Shown here in pieces: positions 62,205 to 64,000 of a DNA stretch of 64,000 nt; within the stretch, counting starts at the first letter, position 1; every line of letters begins with the position of its first letter. Source of the DNA: JANXQE01 sp035294005 (GTDB taxonomy: Bacteria; Verrucomicrobiota; Verrucomicrobiia; Limisphaerales; UBA8199); the NCBI GenBank assembly GCA_035294005.1, contig DATGLT010000242.1, forward strand, positions 1-64,000. The letters are read 5' to 3'. Made by a program: the position numbers and the translations under genes. The notes beneath the pieces are model-generated. The model saw only the letters and a list, made by a program, of their open reading frames with translations, was not told the DNA's origin and ran no database searches.

Positions 62205-64000
62205 TCAGTATTTCTGCTTGATGTCCAACCTGCTTTTCTCTTCGGCTCCATTTTGAGATTTGGGCGCGGGGGCCTGCTCTTCGTTGCGGGAGTAATACTC
62301 ATGATAATAACCGCTGTAGTAATAGTAGCTCTCGTCCTGAGACATGTTGATGTTGTTCAGCACGATGCCCGCGAGATTGCCGCCTACCTTTTCAATCATC
62401 TGCTTGGCGCGAATATTCATCGGCTGCGGATAGCGCCGATACTGGATGACCTGGACGGTCATGTCTACTTCGCTGGCAAGGATCGACGCGTCGCTCACGC
62501 CCATAACCGGGGGAGAATCGAAGAACACGAAATCGTAGTGCTGCTTGAGTTCGGTGATCAAATCCCGCATTTGGGTGGAACTCAGGATGCCCAGCGAACT
62601 GCTTGGCAACTTGCCGCTTGCCATGAAGTCCAACGTGGGAAGGCTTGTGGTCTGGATGACTTCCTCGAGGGTGTTCTGTTTGAGGAGGTAATTGGTCAGA
62701 CCAATGTTGTTGGTGACGCGCAACATTTTGTGCAGCGTGGGCCGCCTCAAATCCGAGTCGACAACGATTACGCGTTGCCCACACTGGGCGAAAACGGCTG
62801 CCAGGTTGAAAACGGTGGTTGATTTGCCTTCGCCGGCGCCGGCGCTGACGACCGCCACGGTGTTCAGCTTGTCGTCCTTGCGCGAGAACAGGAGATTGGT
62901 TCGCAACACGCGGTACGCCTCCGCATGCGGGCTTTCCGCGCCTTCGTGGAGGAGGACACCGACGTTCTGGGGGATGACTCCCAGGACGGGCGAACCGAGG
63001 GACCGCTCGACGTCGTCGATGGTCTTGACGCTGGTGTCGAGGTACTCAATGAAAAATGCGAGACCCACGCCGACGACCAAACCAATGACGACGCCCAAGG
63101 CGATGTTGAGCGGCTTGTTTGGCCGGACTGGGCGCAAGCCGGCTTTGGCATTGTCCACGATTTCCACCATGGAATTTTTGGGCAGTTGGAGGTCCGTTTT
63201 CTCCATCGCGATTTTGGTCGTGAGGATTTGCCGGAAGCGAATGAGCTCTTCCAAATCGTGTTTGGCTTCGAAGTACGGCCTCATCTTGTTGGCCGATTCG
63301 ACATCGGAATCCTGAGCGCGAGCGACCTCGTTGCTCAGGGCGGACAATCCTTCGGCCGTGGATTCGACTTTGGCCTGCAAGCCTTTGAGGATTCCATGGG
63401 TCCGATCCGTAATCTTCTGCCGCAAATCCTCTTCCTGGGCGACAAGTTTGAGCACTTCGGTGTGTTCGGGCCCCAATTCCTTGCGAATGGAAACGAGCTT
63501 CTGTTCGACCAGGGCGATGGATTCGAGAAAACTCCTCAACTGGTCATCCTGCACGCCGATGGTGGGGATGGTCTGGGTGAGCTCCTTCGGCTCGAGTTTT
63601 TCGAGGCGATCGAGAAGGGTTCTTTGCTTTACGTATTCGGTGAGGCTATCGATGCGCAGGGCTTCGATGTGCCGCAGCGTTTCAGCTGTAAGGAGAGTGG
63701 TGGGCATGTCGGAGGAAACCACGGCGTCCGGAACTCTGAGTTGGACGCGGAGGTAATCGACATTGCTCTGGGCCTGGCGCACCCTGCTTTCGTATTCGCC
63801 GACGCGGTCTTCGAGGGATTTGATGCCTTCGTTGCCGAACTTGCGACGGGTTTCAAGGCGGTAAGCCTGGTAGGTTTCGGCGATTTTGTTGGCGATGCGC
63901 GCAGCTTCATCGGCATTTTCGCTGTAGACACGGATCTCAATCAAACTGGTATTGCGAACGGGGCGCAGATCGATTTGCTTTTTGAGCACGCTCATCGTTT
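62205..64000 (-). CDS. Wzc-like polysaccharide co-polymerase / bacterial tyrosine kinase (partial, 5' end off window)
   Basis: About 598 visible residues. They hold the end of the Wzz-type chain-length domain with long coiled coil, a C-terminal helix (ALGVVIGLVVGVGLAFFIEYL), then a BY-kinase: Walker A SAGAGEGKST, A' VIVVDSDLRRP, Walker B FVFFDSPP. The Tyr cluster DESYYYYSGYYHEYYSRNE is the usual autophosphorylation tail. The frame is open to the window edge, so the start lies outside. It controls polymer export together with the Wza-like lipoprotein. Confidence 0.92.
   Translation of the reverse strand, partial: TMSVLKKQIDLRPVRNTSLIEIRVYSENADEAARIANKIAETYQAYRLETRRKFGNEGIKSLEDRVGEYESRVRQAQSNVDYLRVQLRVPDAVVSSDMPTTLLTAETLRHIEALRIDSLTEYVKQRTLLDRLEKLEPKELTQTIPTIGVQDDQLRSFLESIALVEQKLVSIRKELGPEHTEVLKLVAQEEDLRQKITDRTHGILKGLQAKVESTAEGLSALSNEVARAQDSDVESANKMRPYFEAKHDLEELIRFRQILTTKIAMEKTDLQLPKNSMVEIVDNAKAGLRPVRPNKPLNIALGVVIGLVVGVGLAFFIEYLDTSVKTIDDVERSLGSPVLGVIPQNVGVLLHEGAESPHAEAYRVLRTNLLFSRKDDKLNTVAVVSAGAGEGKSTTVFNLAAVFAQCGQRVIVVDSDLRRPTLHKMLRVTNNIGLTNYLLKQNTLEEVIQTTSLPTLDFMASGKLPSSSLGILSSTQMRDLITELKQHYDFVFFDSPPVMGVSDASILASEVDMTVQVIQYRRYPQPMNIRAKQMIEKVGGNLAGIVLNNINMSQDESYYYYSGYYHEYYSRNEEQAPAPKSQNGAEEKSRLDIKQKY

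Noticed and set aside
1..64000. CRISPR arrays, insertion sequences, prophage, rRNA
   Set aside because: No regularly spaced direct repeats, transposase, integrase, phage structural genes or rRNA segments were recognised anywhere in the window.

Overview
The window looks like a stretch of chromosome from a Gram-negative-type (diderm), respiring bacterium of the phylum Verrucomicrobiota, probably near the Pedosphaera/Limisphaerales group. The placement is an inference. It rests on a secreted prepilin-like protein with a long hydrophobic N-terminal methylation motif, an LL-diaminopimelate aminotransferase, Kdo/heptose/LPS-export genes, a large Ig/VWA surface protein, and an HPr/HPr-kinase pair. 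I saw no phage, insertion sequence, CRISPR array, rRNA or tRNA. The region reads as ordinary, densely packed housekeeping and envelope DNA with several small unknown proteins.

Layout. 1-8061 (minus strand) is a complete cbb3 oxidase locus in the order ccoI-ccoS-ccoNO(fused)-ccoQ-ccoP(single haem)-ccoG-fixH-TauE/SafE-like (cut by the window edge). The genes overlap or nearly touch and so form one operon. 8510-10550 (minus) holds a DUF486 membrane protein, a receiver-HDOD regulator and gatC. 10607-15500 (minus) is an envelope and carbon-signalling block: ptsH (HPr), hprK, lptB, a large LptC/LptA-like protein and kdsA. 15636-17606 (plus) has a stand-alone receiver, a secreted coiled-coil protein and a secreted nitroreductase-like protein. 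A trypsin-like protease (17756-18733, minus) is followed by modABC (18808-21338, plus), a cysteine desulfurase (minus) and a 1036-residue Ig/VWA surface protein (plus).

25865-31193 holds two small unknown proteins, a pair of PepSY-type membrane proteins, mnmA and an S41 peptidase. 31389-36895 is a sugar block: a GDP-mannose 3,5-epimerase homologue converging on galK-galM-small membrane protein-Na+/sugar symporter. 37129-43151 holds an amino-acid permease, an M3 peptidase, an unknown secreted protein and an FkbM methyltransferase. 43317-45942 holds a prepilin-like protein and a transaldolase/GmhB/GmhA-like heptose operon. 46108-50497 holds dapL-M48 peptidase, a glycogen-binding-domain protein and a beta-helix protein. 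50463-54839 holds a TPR protein, a small acidic protein, DAHP synthase, and the lipid genes pgsA-pgpA-diacylglycerol kinase. 54938-61095 holds a Tat-exported aldo/keto reductase, a lactonase-family propeller, an AsmA-like protein, a receiver, a Sel1 protein and purH. 61112-64000 (minus) is the start of an exopolysaccharide operon: Wzc-like tyrosine kinase (cut by the window edge), Wza-like lipoprotein and a small FHA membrane protein.

The points most worth a second look are: HprK with Met where the catalytic His is expected; the S41 peptidase with Thr at the catalytic Lys position; the FHA membrane protein coupled to a Wza/Wzc pair; a perfect 16-bp palindrome over the putative promoter of the prepilin gene; a pseudoknot-capable non-coding stretch at 26126-26208; and a compact G-quadruplex motif at a receiver gene's start codon. 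No single clear novel defence or mobile system was found.
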